Shown here: piece by piece, positions 1 to 10,100 of the stretch
Position numbering within the stretch: position 1 is the stretch's first letter
Layout: the number at the start of each line of letters is the position of its first letter
NCBI GenBank assembly: GCA_031286695.1
Contig: JAITTY010000011.1
Coordinates: 620,001 to 684,000, forward strand
DNA length: 64,000 nt
From: Sphingobacterium sp.
GTDB lineage: Bacteria > Bacteroidota > Bacteroidia > Sphingobacteriales > Sphingobacteriaceae
Reading direction: 5' to 3'
Translations under genes and position numbers: made by a program
The notes under the pieces: model-generated
The model's database searches: none
What the model was told of the DNA's origin: nothing
What the model saw: only the letters and a program-made list of their open reading frames with translations

Positions 1-246
1 AGGCGTTATCACGTCATAGGCCACCTGTACATTGGCGACAATCATTTCCCACAGGAAGAAAAGAATAAAACTCAATGTTTTGGGTACCCGATAAAAGTAG
101 CGTTGATCCACCTCATTCCGATTCATCAGCCAGAGAATACCAAAGCCTAGCATAAAGCCGAAGAGAAAGTTAGTATAATACATCGACCCCGTCAGTGCGA
201 CCCAAATAAAGGATAGCATAAGGTTCATTAAAAACTGTTTTATCAT
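1..246 (-). CDS. mrpE: Na+/H+ antiporter subunit E (MrpE/MnhE), partial
   Basis: Membrane subunit of the multisubunit Mrp/Mnh cation/proton antiporter. The gene runs off the left edge, so only the N-terminal 82 residues are present. The translation begins MIKQFLMNLMLSFIWVALTG and continues through a hydrophobic segment (MYYTNFLFGFMLGFGILWLM) and the RVPKTLSFILFFLWEMIVAN stretch, which is typical of MnhE. The ATG (complement of 244-246) lies 1 bp past the mrpD stop codon, so translation is probably coupled. It is the fifth gene of the operon; mrpF and mrpG would be expected beyond the window. The family call is firm from sequence and position. Confidence 0.9.
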   Translation of the reverse strand, partial: MIKQFLMNLMLSFIWVALTGSMYYTNFLFGFMLGFGILWLMNRNEVDQRYFYRVPKTLSFILFFLWEMIVANVQVAYDVITP

Positions 247-247
247 A

Positions 248-1756
248 TCATTTCTGCCCTCCTAATACAGCGTTTATGTAAGGTGATGTGTCCAACAATT
301 GTGTCGCAATCTGATCCGCGACATGGATAATCGCTTCGGCGTTGAGCCCGATATACAGGGACGCAGATGCCAAAATAACGACAGGAAGTATGAGCATTGT
401 TCTTTTATAACCGATCATACCTGCAAATTTATCCTCAATGATTTCGGGATCGGGTGCATCTTTCCAGAATACCTGTGCCCACATTTTGGCAATGACAAAC
501 AAGGTGATAAAGCTGCCAATAATCAGAGCTCCCGCGAAAGCATACTTCTCTAAGTGGAAGGCATCTTTGAATAGATAGATTTTAGGCCAGAAGCCCGATA
601 GTGGCGGTATGCCCACCAGTGAAAAAAGAACGATGGCGAAAAGTAAGGAGATCTTCGGATATTGTGCATAAAGTCCACCCAGTTTGGTCATGTCCATGGT
701 TCCGCGGAGCTGCCTTATAACACCTGCCATCAGGAATAAATTTGTTTTCACCATAATATCATGGATCAGGTAGAATACGGCTCCCAATAAAGCCCATTTG
801 CTATACAAGCCCAGTCCTCCAATCATAAAACCAATATGACAAACGATCAGATAGGAAAACAACCTTCGGATATTGGTTTTGATCAATGCGCCAAACGCAC
901 CGGTCAGAATCGTTAATATGGCTAGCACGATAAGGAGTTCCTTGGTAAAATGATTGGGGATAAACAATAATGAAAATACCCTGAACAAGGCGTAAATCCC
1001 AACCTTGGTCAATAATCCTCCAAATGTCGCTGCTACGGCCGAAGGCGGAGTATGATAAGAGGAGGGTAACCAGAAATAGAGTGGAAATACGGCAGATTTA
1101 ATGCCAAAGCCGATCAGGAAAAATGTTGCTGTAATTTCTACTAATGCCTGATTTTGTATTTTCGGGATACGCAGGGCCAGGTCCGCCATGTTTAATGAGC
1201 CCGAAATGCCATAGAGTATACCAATACCTGTTAAGAAAAATGTCGAGGCCAGGATATTCATGGCCATGTATTTTACAGCACCTTCCAGTTGGGATTTTCT
1301 TCCGCCCAGGGTCATGAGCACAAAAGAAGAGATAATAATAACTTCAAACCATACATATAGGTTGAAGATATCGCCTGTTAGAAAGGCGCCATTGAGTCCC
1401 ATCATCAAAAAGTGAAAGATCGGGAAATAGCCATAGAGAATACGCTGGCGGCCCACGCCGACACAGGAAAAGATGGAGACCGCCAGACCCGCGATAGAAG
1501 TCAGGAGAACAAGGGTACTGCTGAATAGATCGGCAACAAAAACGATCCCGAAAGGAGCTTTCCAGTTGGCTGCATTCATGGTCAAAATACCACCATCATA
1601 AACCTTGAAGAATAGTTTAAAGGCAAGAATGAGTGCGAGCAAGCTTCCGCCAACGCTCAGAAAACGTTGTGCAGTAGATTTGCGCCACAACATCAGTTGG
1701 ACAATAGCAATAAATAAATGCACGATAATCGTGGCAATAATGTGGTTATCTATCAT
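248..1756 (-). CDS. mrpD: Na+/H+ antiporter subunit D (MrpD/MnhD)
   Basis: A 502-residue polytopic membrane protein of the proton-translocating NADH dehydrogenase ND2/ND4/ND5-like antiporter family (Proton_antipo_M). In the Mrp complex this subunit helps form the ion path in the cytoplasmic membrane. The conserved helix glutamate is seen at E138 in LYVWFEVII. The helix lysine of the family is K220 in GFGIKSAVFPLYFWLP, followed by HTPPSAVAATFGGLLTKVG. Length is normal for MrpD. The start overlaps the mrpC stop by 4 bp (ATGA type), indicating translational coupling inside mrpABCDE. Confidence 0.95.
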   Translation of the reverse strand: MIDNHIIATIIVHLFIAIVQLMLWRKSTAQRFLSVGGSLLALILAFKLFFKVYDGGILTMNAANWKAPFGIVFVADLFSSTLVLLTSIAGLAVSIFSCVGVGRQRILYGYFPIFHFLMMGLNGAFLTGDIFNLYVWFEVIIISSFVLMTLGGRKSQLEGAVKYMAMNILASTFFLTGIGILYGISGSLNMADLALRIPKIQNQALVEITATFFLIGFGIKSAVFPLYFWLPSSYHTPPSAVAATFGGLLTKVGIYALFRVFSLLFIPNHFTKELLIVLAILTILTGAFGALIKTNIRRLFSYLIVCHIGFMIGGLGLYSKWALLGAVFYLIHDIMVKTNLFLMAGVIRQLRGTMDMTKLGGLYAQYPKISLLFAIVLFSLVGIPPLSGFWPKIYLFKDAFHLEKYAFAGALIIGSFITLFVIAKMWAQVFWKDAPDPEIIEDKFAGMIGYKRTMLILPVVILASASLYIGLNAEAIIHVADQIATQLLDTSPYINAVLGGQK

Positions 1757-2109
1757 ATATCTTCTTCCTCAGGCGTGTTCAAATCATCCAGATCATCTGT
1801 CCCCAGCAATGCATATACACGCTTGAGTAAAACGATGGCAAAGGATGTTAGACCAAAGCTGATCACGATGGCCGTTAAAATAAGTGCTTGCGGAATCGGG
1901 TCCGCATAAATATCGGTGAATACCTTCAGATCGGGTCCAATAATAGGCGGTTTACCTTTAATAATGTTTCCCAATAAGAAGATTAATATGTTGGTTCCAT
2001 TGCCAAGCAACATAATACCCAACAACAATTTCACCATACTTCGACGCAGGATGAGGTATATTCCGGCAGCATAAAGGATGCCGATCAATAGTACGAGTAT
2101 CAGTTCCAT
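1753..2109 (-). CDS. mrpC: Na+/H+ antiporter subunit C (MrpC/MnhC)
   Basis: A 118-residue NuoK-like small subunit of the Mrp antiporter with three predicted membrane helices (about residues 3-20, 27-50 and 73-97). The motif LLGIMLLGNGTNILIFLLG and the segment DPIPQALILTAIVISFGLTS are characteristic of MnhC/NuoK proteins. The C-terminus is acidic (TDDLDDLNTPEEEDI). The start shares a base with the mrpB stop codon and the stop overlaps the mrpD start, so the gene is tightly embedded in the operon. Confidence 0.95.
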   Translation of the reverse strand: MELILVLLIGILYAAGIYLILRRSMVKLLLGIMLLGNGTNILIFLLGNIIKGKPPIIGPDLKVFTDIYADPIPQALILTAIVISFGLTSFAIVLLKRVYALLGTDDLDDLNTPEEEDI

Positions 2110-2528
2110 TATTCTTCTTCGGTAGTTAAAGCAATTGTAAATAAAATTGTTAGAACGACACCTATGACAACAAAGTATACGCCAAGGTCAAAAAATAAGG
2201 CTGTTCCTATCATCCCGATGACGGGGATTTTCTCTTCAAGCCAAAGCCCCGTCATAACGGGATAGCCAAAAAATGCAGGTAAGAACATACTTATGGCCGA
2301 AATTCCCAACCCTATGGGGATGAGTGACAGGGGTTTGTACTGAATCAATTTCATGGTATTTTGAGGACCAAAGGCAAAACTATGCAGGACAAAGGCGATA
2401 GAAGCAACCAGGCCACCGACGAAACCTCCGCCTGGATAATAGTGTCCTCTTAACAGGAGGAATACCGAAAAAAGTAAAAGTATCGGTAATAGATACCGCG
2501 TAGCGGTTTGTAATATTGTACTGTTCAT
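2109..2528 (-). CDS. mrpB: Na+/H+ antiporter subunit B (MrpB/MnhB)
   Basis: A 139-residue membrane subunit of the Mrp antiporter (MnhB domain). It begins MNSTILQTATRYLLPILLLF and carries the family signature GHYYPGGGFVGGLVASIAFV at about residues 28-47, followed by three more hydrophobic helices. Length matches MrpB. The stop touches the mrpC start. Upstream, 63 bp separate it from the mrpA stop codon, the largest gap in the operon. Confidence 0.95.
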   Translation of the reverse strand: MNSTILQTATRYLLPILLLFSVFLLLRGHYYPGGGFVGGLVASIAFVLHSFAFGPQNTMKLIQYKPLSLIPIGLGISAISMFLPAFFGYPVMTGLWLEEKIPVIGMIGTALFFDLGVYFVVIGVVLTILFTIALTTEEE

Positions 2529-2591
2529 CTGTTATTATTTAGCTATGCATAATGAGATCTTAGCTCATGAGTGGATAGCTGTTAAACATCA

Positions 2592-4901
2592 TTATTCTTT
2601 ATCTGAGGATTTTAAACGTAATTTTAATAAGCTATATACCCCTAATGCAGCAATACTCAATACGACGATTTCAAACATGGTGTCAAAACCCCTGAAATCC
2701 ACCAGCAATACGTTTACCACATTTTTTCCTTTAGCAAGCACATAAGCATAATCTCCGTAGAAATCACTGATATTTGTCGTTGTTGGTTCATGCAGAACAC
2801 GAAGAGCAACCATGGACAGTAGAACGCCGAAAATGATAGCGACGATAGCGTCACGAATGACGGTACGTCGGTTTGCTAGATTCAAGAATGAAGGGAGTTT
2901 AAAGAGTACCAATACAAAGAGCACCACGGTTAGGGTATCGATGGTAAATTGCGTCATGGCTAGATCCGGTGCACTGTAAAACACGAAAATAAGACATATG
3001 GCATAACCTACAACACTTGTAGCGACCACGGCTGTCAATCGGGATGAAGTGCGGATCGTCAATACAATGGCTCCGATCAAAATGCAGACTGTGGTAACTT
3101 CATAAAAGCTTACCGGAGATAGGGTATCCCATTTAATATGAAGTGGGCCGCCTAGGTACAGTTGATAGGCAATCAGTAATTCAGCAAATAAGATAATTTT
3201 CAATAAATACGAACGCAAATAACCGTTGTGCATCTTGTTTGTGAAGAAGGCAGAAAATAAAACAATTTCCTGCGCACAGATCCTGATGATATTTTCAGGA
3301 GAAATCTTGTTAAAGGTTGTGATCCAAGCTAATTTCTTATTGCTAGGTCGATTGACGAAATAGAGCAGGGTACCAGCAGCAATCGTAATTGCACTTAGGA
3401 GCAGAATTAAATTAAATCCATGCCAGATTTTCAAATGAAACGTTTCGGGCTTTGCGAGTATACTTGTTGCGGTAGGTCCGGCAATCCATTCACCAATAAG
3501 TCCGGGGATACAGCCAAAAACAACACCTAGAACGGCTAAAAGCAGAGGTGGGATCCACATGGCTTTATAGGGCATATGGATTGCATTAAATTGCTCCGGC
3601 AACTTCCCCATAAATGGTTTTATGCCGGCCATAAATCCTGCAGATACCAAGAGTATATTGGTGGCTACTGCGGCGATGGTCAAATAGAGAAATAGATTTG
3701 GGGCGGCGTGTAAGGTTGCTTCGTAAATCAGATCCTTTCCAATAAATCCAAAAGTAAGTGGAACACCGGCGCTGGAAAGAGCAGCCAGAAAACCAGCAAT
3801 AGCGACAGGCATCAAAACCTTGTGCAGACCCCGCAGGACTGTGAGATCTCTTGTTCCGGTTTCATGGTCTATAATCCCCGTAATTAAGAATAATGCAGCT
3901 TTATATAAAGCATGTACAAGGATAAAAACACTGGCTGCAATGATGGCGTCCTTTGTGCCCAGACCCAATAAGAAAACCAAAATACCTAAGGCAGATATAG
4001 TTGAATAAGCTAGGACCCCTTTTAAGTCGGTTCTGAAAAGCGAATGGAATGCGGCATAAAGCATCGTGAAACCACCAATAAGCATAAGCGAATAAGTCCA
4101 GATCGGATTGCCACCAAGAATTGGTGAAAAACGAGCCAAAAGATAGATCCCCGCTTTGACCATAGTTGCCGAATGTAGGTAAGCTGATACCGGCGTCGGT
4201 GCTTTCATGGCACCAGGTAACCAAAAATGAAAAGGGAATTGTGCTGATTTCGTAATTGCACCAAGTGCTATCAGGCCAAAGACCAAGGGGAACAGTGGGT
4301 GTTGCTGAATGACTGATAATTTGCCAATGAGTGCTGTAATATGGTAGGTGCCGGCAATATTACCCAGCAAAATAAAACCTGCCAGCAGAAAAAAGCCTCC
4401 GAAACCTGTAATGGATAATGCCGTTAATGCGCTTTTGCGTGAATCTTTGCTGTCATTATTAAAGCCGATTAGAAAAAATGAACTGATCGAGGTCAGTTCC
4501 CAAAAGATGAAGAGCAATAGCATATTGTCCGACAGGACGAGCCCCAACATCGCCGACATAAAAAGACAGAGGTAACCAAAGAATCGATCGAAATACCGAT
4601 GACCTTTGAGATAGGCATTCGCGTAGAAAAAGATACAAGCCCCGATTCCAGTAATCAATAAGGAGAAAAGTAGAGATAGTCCATCTAATTTAAAATCTAG
4701 ATTTATGCCTAAGGAGGGGACCCACGACGTTGATTGTACGAAATAGGAACCTTGACCAATAGGTACGATATATTGAGCAAAGTATAAAAATAGAAGTACC
4801 GGTAAGAATGCGAGAATAAAACCCCATTTGGTTTTTAGGAATCGACCAAATGGAACAATAAGGCTCGATGTTATTAATCCTGACAGAACAGTAAATAGCA
4901 T
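2592..4901 (-). CDS. mrpA: Na+/H+ antiporter subunit A (MrpA/MnhA)
   Basis: The large NuoL-like subunit of the Mrp cation/proton antiporter, 769 residues and about 20 membrane helices. Residues about 65-110 form Proton_antipo_N, followed by Proton_antipo_M with the membrane glutamate E135 (LLLFIFWELTSISSFF) and lysine K218 (GAITKSAQFPFHFWLP). The C-terminal third (about residues 600-765; ends in VDFRGFDTMFEIVVLSIAALG) is the MrpA-specific MBH/DUF4040 part. It is the first gene of the minus-strand operon, and its promoter should lie in 4902-5150. Mrp systems export Na+ and support alkaline-pH and salt tolerance; the ion used here cannot be read from the sequence. Confidence 0.95.
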   Translation of the reverse strand: MLFTVLSGLITSSLIVPFGRFLKTKWGFILAFLPVLLFLYFAQYIVPIGQGSYFVQSTSWVPSLGINLDFKLDGLSLLFSLLITGIGACIFFYANAYLKGHRYFDRFFGYLCLFMSAMLGLVLSDNMLLLFIFWELTSISSFFLIGFNNDSKDSRKSALTALSITGFGGFFLLAGFILLGNIAGTYHITALIGKLSVIQQHPLFPLVFGLIALGAITKSAQFPFHFWLPGAMKAPTPVSAYLHSATMVKAGIYLLARFSPILGGNPIWTYSLMLIGGFTMLYAAFHSLFRTDLKGVLAYSTISALGILVFLLGLGTKDAIIAASVFILVHALYKAALFLITGIIDHETGTRDLTVLRGLHKVLMPVAIAGFLAALSSAGVPLTFGFIGKDLIYEATLHAAPNLFLYLTIAAVATNILLVSAGFMAGIKPFMGKLPEQFNAIHMPYKAMWIPPLLLAVLGVVFGCIPGLIGEWIAGPTATSILAKPETFHLKIWHGFNLILLLSAITIAAGTLLYFVNRPSNKKLAWITTFNKISPENIIRICAQEIVLFSAFFTNKMHNGYLRSYLLKIILFAELLIAYQLYLGGPLHIKWDTLSPVSFYEVTTVCILIGAIVLTIRTSSRLTAVVATSVVGYAICLIFVFYSAPDLAMTQFTIDTLTVVLFVLVLFKLPSFLNLANRRTVIRDAIVAIIFGVLLSMVALRVLHEPTTTNISDFYGDYAYVLAKGKNVVNVLLVDFRGFDTMFEIVVLSIAALGVYSLLKLRLKSSDKE

Positions 4902-5220
4902 TTAGTCTTTGTTTTAATTTTTTGAAAGTCTACAATATAGTAAAAAAAGCGGAAAAATGATGTTTTTCTGCCTTTTTCCCTCTATATAAATGATAAAAGT
5001 GGGGATTTTGTTTGGGACTAAGAACAGATTTTTTAGGGGAAAATATGTTTGTAAAAATGAAATAGGGGACTCTAATTTATTGAGAAATAGATTTTTTTAA
5101 TATGAATAGTGAATAATTATGTTAAATCTTGTTAAAAAAAAATTAAAAACTCTATATTTAGGGTAGTTAAGCAGTCGCCAAGGACTGGTGCTAATCAATT
5201 TTGTTATACCCGTTGGAATT
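4902..5220. other. Divergent intergenic region, mrpA / ECF sigma
   Basis: About 320 bp of very AT-rich DNA between the divergent mrpA operon and the first ECF sigma gene. It holds a candidate plus-strand promoter at 5129-5160. An imperfect inverted repeat occurs near 4948-4970 (GCGGAAAAA and TTTTTCTGC). No open reading frame or RNA gene was recognised. Confidence 0.5.
5129..5160 (+). promoter_or_regulatory. Candidate Bacteroidota promoter for the first sigma-fecR locus
   Basis: TTG at 5129-5131 and TATATTTA at 5153-5160 are separated by 21 bp. This resembles the Bacteroidota housekeeping pattern (TTTG, 19-21 bp, TAnnTTTG), with one mismatch in the -7 box. It would start transcription near 5167, about 55 nt before the chosen ATG at 5221. 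Seen by pattern only. Confidence 0.35.
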
Positions 5221-5742
5221 ATGGGCCCTGAAGAGAAGTTATTTAGAACGTATTATAAAAGTTTATGCCACTTTGCATGGAAATTTGTGGGAGAATCTTC
5301 TGTCGCTGAAGATTTGGTGCAAGAGGCATTTATTACATTCTTTAGGGAGCAGCAACGAATAGATGAATCCGAATCGTTTGTGCGAAACTATTTATATACT
5401 GCCGTTCGATTTTCTTGTTTGAAGCATTTAAGGCATGAAAAAGTGAAAGCAAAATATTGGACACGAGTTGAGTTCAATGAACAAGAAGAACATTCTGTTG
5501 AACTTTCAATGATTCATACTGAAGTGCTCAATGAAGTCTATCGGATTATTGCCGAAATGCCTACTTCATGTCAGCAAATATTTAAGATGGGCTATTTGGA
5601 AGGCTTGTCGAATCTTGAAATTACAGAAAAACTTCAGATCAGCGTCAATACTGTTAAAACACAAAAACAACGTGGAATGAAGATTTTATTGGATAAGCTG
5701 CATCCCGAATTTTTACCCCTTATTATTTTTTTATTAAAATAA
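5221..5742 (+). CDS. RNA polymerase ECF-type sigma-70 factor (FecI-like, copy 1)
   Basis: A 173-residue ECF sigma factor expected to direct transcription of the neighbouring susCD operon when released by FecR. Region 2 is seen around FRTYYKSLCHFAWKF and SVAEDLVQEAFITFF. Region 4 is the helix-turn-helix GLSNLEITEKLQISVNTVKT near the C-terminus. The frame is open from a GTG at 5188, but I chose the ATG at 5221 (MGPEEKLF) because it aligns with the start of the paralogue at 16700 (MQKEEVLF). The two paralogues share the tail PEFLPLIIFLLK. The FecR gene starts 52 bp downstream. Confidence 0.93.
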   Translation: MGPEEKLFRTYYKSLCHFAWKFVGESSVAEDLVQEAFITFFREQQRIDESESFVRNYLYTAVRFSCLKHLRHEKVKAKYWTRVEFNEQEEHSVELSMIHTEVLNEVYRIIAEMPTSCQQIFKMGYLEGLSNLEITEKLQISVNTVKTQKQRGMKILLDKLHPEFLPLIIFLLK

Positions 5743-5749
5743 TTTTAAT

Positions 5750-5762
5750 TTCTTGTCACCCT
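5750..5762 (+). promoter_or_regulatory. Conserved 13-bp motif before fecR (copy 1)
   Basis: TTCTTGTCACCCT lies between the sigma stop and the fecR ATG. The identical 13 bp occurs at 17229-17241 in the second locus. In both cases exactly 32 nt separate its last base from the fecR ATG. The surrounding sequence is poorly conserved, so the motif looks selected. It could be a promoter element read by the ECF sigma factor or an RNA element. Confidence 0.5.
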
Positions 5763-5768
5763 CGACGG

Positions 5769-5794
5769 ATCTATAGGGTTTCTAACCTATAGAT
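5769..5794 (+). promoter_or_regulatory. Hairpin abutting the fecR start codon (copy 1)
   Basis: ATCTATAGG (5769-5777) and CCTATAGAT (5786-5794) form a perfect 9-bp stem with an 8-nt loop ending directly at the fecR ATG (5795). If formed in the mRNA it would cover the ribosome-binding region. It is not conserved in the second locus. Confidence 0.45.
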
Positions 5795-6946
5795 ATGAAA
5801 GCTAATACCAATTACATAGCCAAACTCATTTATAAGTTACTTCGTGGTCAGGAAACTGCGGCGGAACGGGATGCTGTTGAGCAGTGGCGGAAATCTGACC
5901 AGCGTAACGATGATTTGCTTGAAAGCTTTCGGGATGCAAAAAATATTGAAAAGGATCTTGCCTTTTTTGGCAATTTGAATGAAGATGGAGCTTGGCATAG
6001 AATTCAACCTGTTTCCGTTAAAGCAAAGAAAAATTTTAGACATCTTTTTCGTGCAGCAGCTATTCTCTTCATCTTGTTGGGAGCATCTCTCTTTTATATT
6101 CTTCAGCGGAGTGGAAAAATTTCGGAGAAAATAGCAACTACCCTCCCTATAAAGGGTGATATTTCACCGGCGAAATCTGGGGCTTTGCTCGTCCTCGCGG
6201 ATGGATCAATTATGCCTTTGGAAAAGTCTAACAAAGCCGTTGATCCGAAAATAGTAGCCTTAGCGAATAAAGAGAATATCCATCCCCTGAATACTTCGAA
6301 AGAAGAGGCCCTAATCCAATTTAACACGTTGGTTGTACCCAAAGGCAACTTTTATAAATTAAGCTTAGAAGATGGTACGCAGGTGTGGGTAAATGCCAAC
6401 TCTCAGCTTAAATTTCCTGTAAAATTCAAAGAAAATGAGCGTCGTGTCATCCTGGAGGGCGAGGCTTACTTTGAGGTTGCTCATGAAGCTGAGCGTCCTT
6501 TTGTTGTGGAATCTAGAGGAAGTGAAGTGAAAGTATTGGGGACACATTTCAATATTAATGCTTATGGAAATAATGTTCGTACGACATTGTCTTCGGGAAG
6601 AGTGCAAGTGAGTCATTCTGGAAATGTTGTTGTTTTGGAGCCCGGGGAATACGCGAATCTTGTAGGAGAACAGCTTCGGAAAGGAAAGGCAGATTTAGAT
6701 CACGATCTTTCTTGGCATAACAATCAATTTTATTTTAAGAAAGAAACAATTGTTGAAATTGCCTCGACACTATCTAAATGGTATGATGTCCAAGTTAAAT
6801 TTAAGAAAGATGTGGCATTGGATAAGGTGTATAATGGTAATTTCAAACGCGATGTTAAGTTATCCGAAGTTTTAGAAATGTTGACTTACGTGTGCGATTT
6901 GAAATTTGAGCTTCAAGGAAAAGAATTAATTGTCGAAAACAAATAA
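5795..6946 (+). CDS. FecR family anti-sigma factor (copy 1)
   Basis: A 383-residue inner-membrane regulator that should hold the adjacent ECF sigma factor and receive the signal from the STN domain of the SusC receptor in the periplasm. Residues 1-80 form the cytoplasmic sigma-binding part (FRDAKNIEKDL and AWHRI). A single membrane helix lies at about 85-103 (LFRAAAILFILLGASLFYIL). The FecR domain follows, with VVPKGNFYKLSLEDGTQVWV and RRVILEGEAYFEVAH. The C-terminal DUF4974-type domain (about 310-380, RDVKLSEVLEMLTYVCDL) ends the protein. It is the partner of the sigma gene upstream and is closely related to the second FecR at 17274. Confidence 0.95.
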   Translation: MKANTNYIAKLIYKLLRGQETAAERDAVEQWRKSDQRNDDLLESFRDAKNIEKDLAFFGNLNEDGAWHRIQPVSVKAKKNFRHLFRAAAILFILLGASLFYILQRSGKISEKIATTLPIKGDISPAKSGALLVLADGSIMPLEKSNKAVDPKIVALANKENIHPLNTSKEEALIQFNTLVVPKGNFYKLSLEDGTQVWVNANSQLKFPVKFKENERRVILEGEAYFEVAHEAERPFVVESRGSEVKVLGTHFNINAYGNNVRTTLSSGRVQVSHSGNVVVLEPGEYANLVGEQLRKGKADLDHDLSWHNNQFYFKKETIVEIASTLSKWYDVQVKFKKDVALDKVYNGNFKRDVKLSEVLEMLTYVCDLKFELQGKELIVENK

Positions 6947-6958
6947 AAAGGAGTGCTT

Positions 6959-6995
6959 ATGTAAGAGAAAAATACCTAACCTAAAGGTCTTACAT
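6959..6995 (+). promoter_or_regulatory. Inverted repeat upstream of the conserved hairpin (copy 1)
   Basis: ATGTAAGA (6959-6966) and TCTTACAT (6988-6995) form a perfect 8-bp stem with a 21-nt loop, just after the fecR stop and 8 bp before the conserved hairpin. It is absent from locus 2. Possibly a second leader stem-loop. Confidence 0.35.
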
Positions 6996-7003
6996 GTAAA
7001 GTA

Positions 7004-7031
7004 GAACAGGAATGTTGCAGCATCCCTGTTC
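7004..7031 (+). promoter_or_regulatory. Conserved hairpin between fecR and susC (copy 1)
   Basis: GAACAGGAATG (7004-7014) and CATCCCTGTTC (7021-7031) form an 11-bp stem with one mismatch and a 6-nt loop (TTGCAG). The same stem with the same mismatch occurs at 18509-18536, where the loop is TTGGCG. Homology continues past the stem (GAAATG, then GATCAAA) to the susC ATG. There is no T-run, so a simple terminator is unlikely. A leader, attenuator or RNA-processing role upstream of susC is inferred. Confidence 0.6.
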
Positions 7032-7103
7032 CGAAATGATCAAAAGGCCTAAAAATTTTTAAAGCGAATTAAGTAAACCCAATTAACCACAAAGAGTAAA
7101 TGT

Positions 7104-10100
7104 ATGAATAACTTACCATTTGGCAAAACGTGGCGACTGATACCTCATGACCCACGGTTTTGTAAACCTTTACGTATTATGAAAATTAGTACCTGCCTTC
7201 TTTTCGCCTTTGTGACCGGAGTTCAAGCCAATGGCCTTGCACAGAAAGTTACTTTGAAGATGAAAAATGCACGGATTGAAGAGGCGCTAAATGCGATCTC
7301 CAAACAATCGAATTTGCAGTTGTTTTATGGGGAAAATGTTGACTCTAGGCTGAGGGTCAATGTGAACCTAAAAAATGCCTCTGTAGAAGAAGCATTGAAT
7401 TCTGTCTTGCGTAATAATCATATTGACTATAAGATTATTGCAAATACGATTTCAGTAAATGGTGAAGAGGGCGTTCGTTCCGAACGAAATACGCAGCAAC
7501 AGGTTGTCTCCGGTACTGTTAAGAGTCAAGATGGGAAAGGTTTGAGCGGTGCGACCGTAACTGTAAAAGGAACCTCTATCTCTACACAGACTGATGATCT
7601 CGGCAATTTTAAAATCAATGCCGCTACATCGGCAGTTTTGGTTGTACGGTATGTTGGATTTGGTACTAGGGAAATTTCGCTAGAGGGTAAGTCAACTATA
7701 AATGTTGTGCTTACGGCCAATGACTTCAAATTAGACGAAGTAAATGTCATCGCAACTGGATACCAGAATTTAGATCGTAAATTTTTTACGGGAGCGTCCA
7801 CAAAAATTGATGCGAAAGAGGCTGAACGCGCAGGGGTTCCCGATGTTTCACGTATGTTGGAGGGACAGGCCGCAGGTGTCTCGGTTCAAAATGTGTCGGG
7901 TACGTTTGGTGCCGCACCCAAAATTCGGGTCCGGGGGGCTACCTCATTAACAGGAGATAATAAACCACTATGGGTAATCGATGGTGTGATCCTGGATGAG
8001 GCGGTCAATATTTCCAATGAAGCATTATCAACTGGGGATGCTAACACGCTATTAGGGTCCTCTGTAGCAGGGTTAAATCCGGATGACATCGAGTCTATCA
8101 CAGTATTGAAAGATGCGGCTGCTACTGCCATGTACGGTGCGGCTGCGATGAATGGTGTGGTCGTTGTAAATACAAAAAGAGGCAAAAATACTGAGGGACA
8201 AGTACACTTCAACTATTCTGGAAACTTTACGACCTATATTAAACCCAATTATAATCAATTCGATATCATGAACTCTGCTGAGCAGATGCAATTGGTTATT
8301 GATATGGAAAATAAGGGCTACTTAAACCATTCCCAGGTTTCAAGAGCCGGAACAGGAGGGGTATTTACCAAAATGTATAATTTGATGTACGAGTATGACC
8401 CAAGTACCGACTCTTTCAAACTCAGAAATGATGGCCCCTCTCGTTATAACTTCTTGCAACGTTATGCGAACGTAAATACGGACTGGTTTGATCTGCTGTT
8501 CAGAAATAGCTTTGTGCAGGACCATTCGTTAAGTATGAGTACCGGAACAGCCAAAGCGCAGAACTATGCTTCAACGAGTTTTATGAATGACCCTGGTTAT
8601 ACAATTGGTAACCAAGCGAAGCGTTTTACTGCCAATATTCGTAATAACTATAAAATCAGTGATAAACTGAGTACGGAGTTTATTTTTCAGGGAAATATTC
8701 GTGATCAGAAAACACCAGGAACATTAAATCGTAATTCCGATGCAGTTTATGGTAGCTATTCCCGCGATTTTGATATTAATCCCTATTCCTATGCACTGAA
8801 TACCAGTCGTATTATTACAGCATACGACGAAAATGGTGACCGAGAATATTTTACGCGAGATTATGCGCCATTTAATATCTTCAATGAACTTGATAATAAT
8901 TATATCAAACTTAAATTAATGGATATCAAGGTGCAAGCAGGTATAACGTATAAAATTTTACCTTCCTTGACCTATTCTGCTAACGGAATGTATCGTTACT
9001 ATAATTCCGAGCGGCAACATATGATCACGGAGAATGCCAATCTTTCCAAAGCATATCGGGCAAATCAAGACCAAACTGTCAATAGCGGAAATCGTTTTCT
9101 CTACGCTGATCCCGATTTTCCAAATACCGATAAATACGTCATTCTTCCCAGTGGCGGGTTCTTCAATGTGGCCAATAACAATATGATCAGTTATTATATG
9201 CGGCATAATTTGGAATTCAACAAAAAATGGAATGACCATACCATGAACTTGTTTGGAACCTATGAACTCCAATATGCGGATAAGCAGAGCCACGATTTTA
9301 ATGGACCGGGAATCGAATATGGAAATGGCAATCTAGTTTTACCAACCTATCGGTATTATAAAAAACAGATTGAATCCGGCGATTCACCATTTGCGATGAA
9401 TTATACCTACGACCGTAAACTGGCTTATGCTTTGCGCGGTGCTTATAATTATAAGGATAAATACTCCTTTAACTTTACGACGCGTTATGATGGAGCCAAT
9501 AAAATGGGCCGTACAAATGTTGCAAGATGGTTACCCACCTGGAATTTATCTGCAGCATGGGATATTGATCAAGAAAACTTCTTTAATAGAGATAATAAGA
9601 TCTTGTCACGTGCCAGGTTAAGGGGAACTTATGGTCTGGTCGCAAATATGGGGAATGCATCTAATTCTTCGGCCGTTTTCTATAATGCGATTACGTATAG
9701 ACCATATGATGGAGAAAAAGAAGGTAAGATCAATATCAGTGGTTTAGAAAATTCAGAGCTGACCTGGGAAAAGATGTACGAGCTTAATATTGGTACAGAT
9801 TTAGGATTCTTGAACAATCGCATTGATCTGAATTTTGATTATTATAGACGTAATATATTTGATTTAATTGGACCTATTCGTACTTCGGGTATTGGTGGGC
9901 AGTTTGAAAAATTAGCCAATTATGCAGATATGCAAGGACGGGGAGTCGATATTCAGCTTGGGGGATATCCATTTAAGGATCCGGATGGTTTTACCTGGCG
10001 TACACAGCTTACGCTAGGTTTTAACAAAACCAAAATCACAAAACTGAACGTCACCCGCAATATCTGGAATCTGATTTCAGGTGAAGGTGGAGCAATGGTG

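Noticed and set aside
5188..5220. GTG start of sigma copy 1
   Set aside because: The extra 11 residues do not align with sigma copy 2, whose start matches the ATG at 5221.
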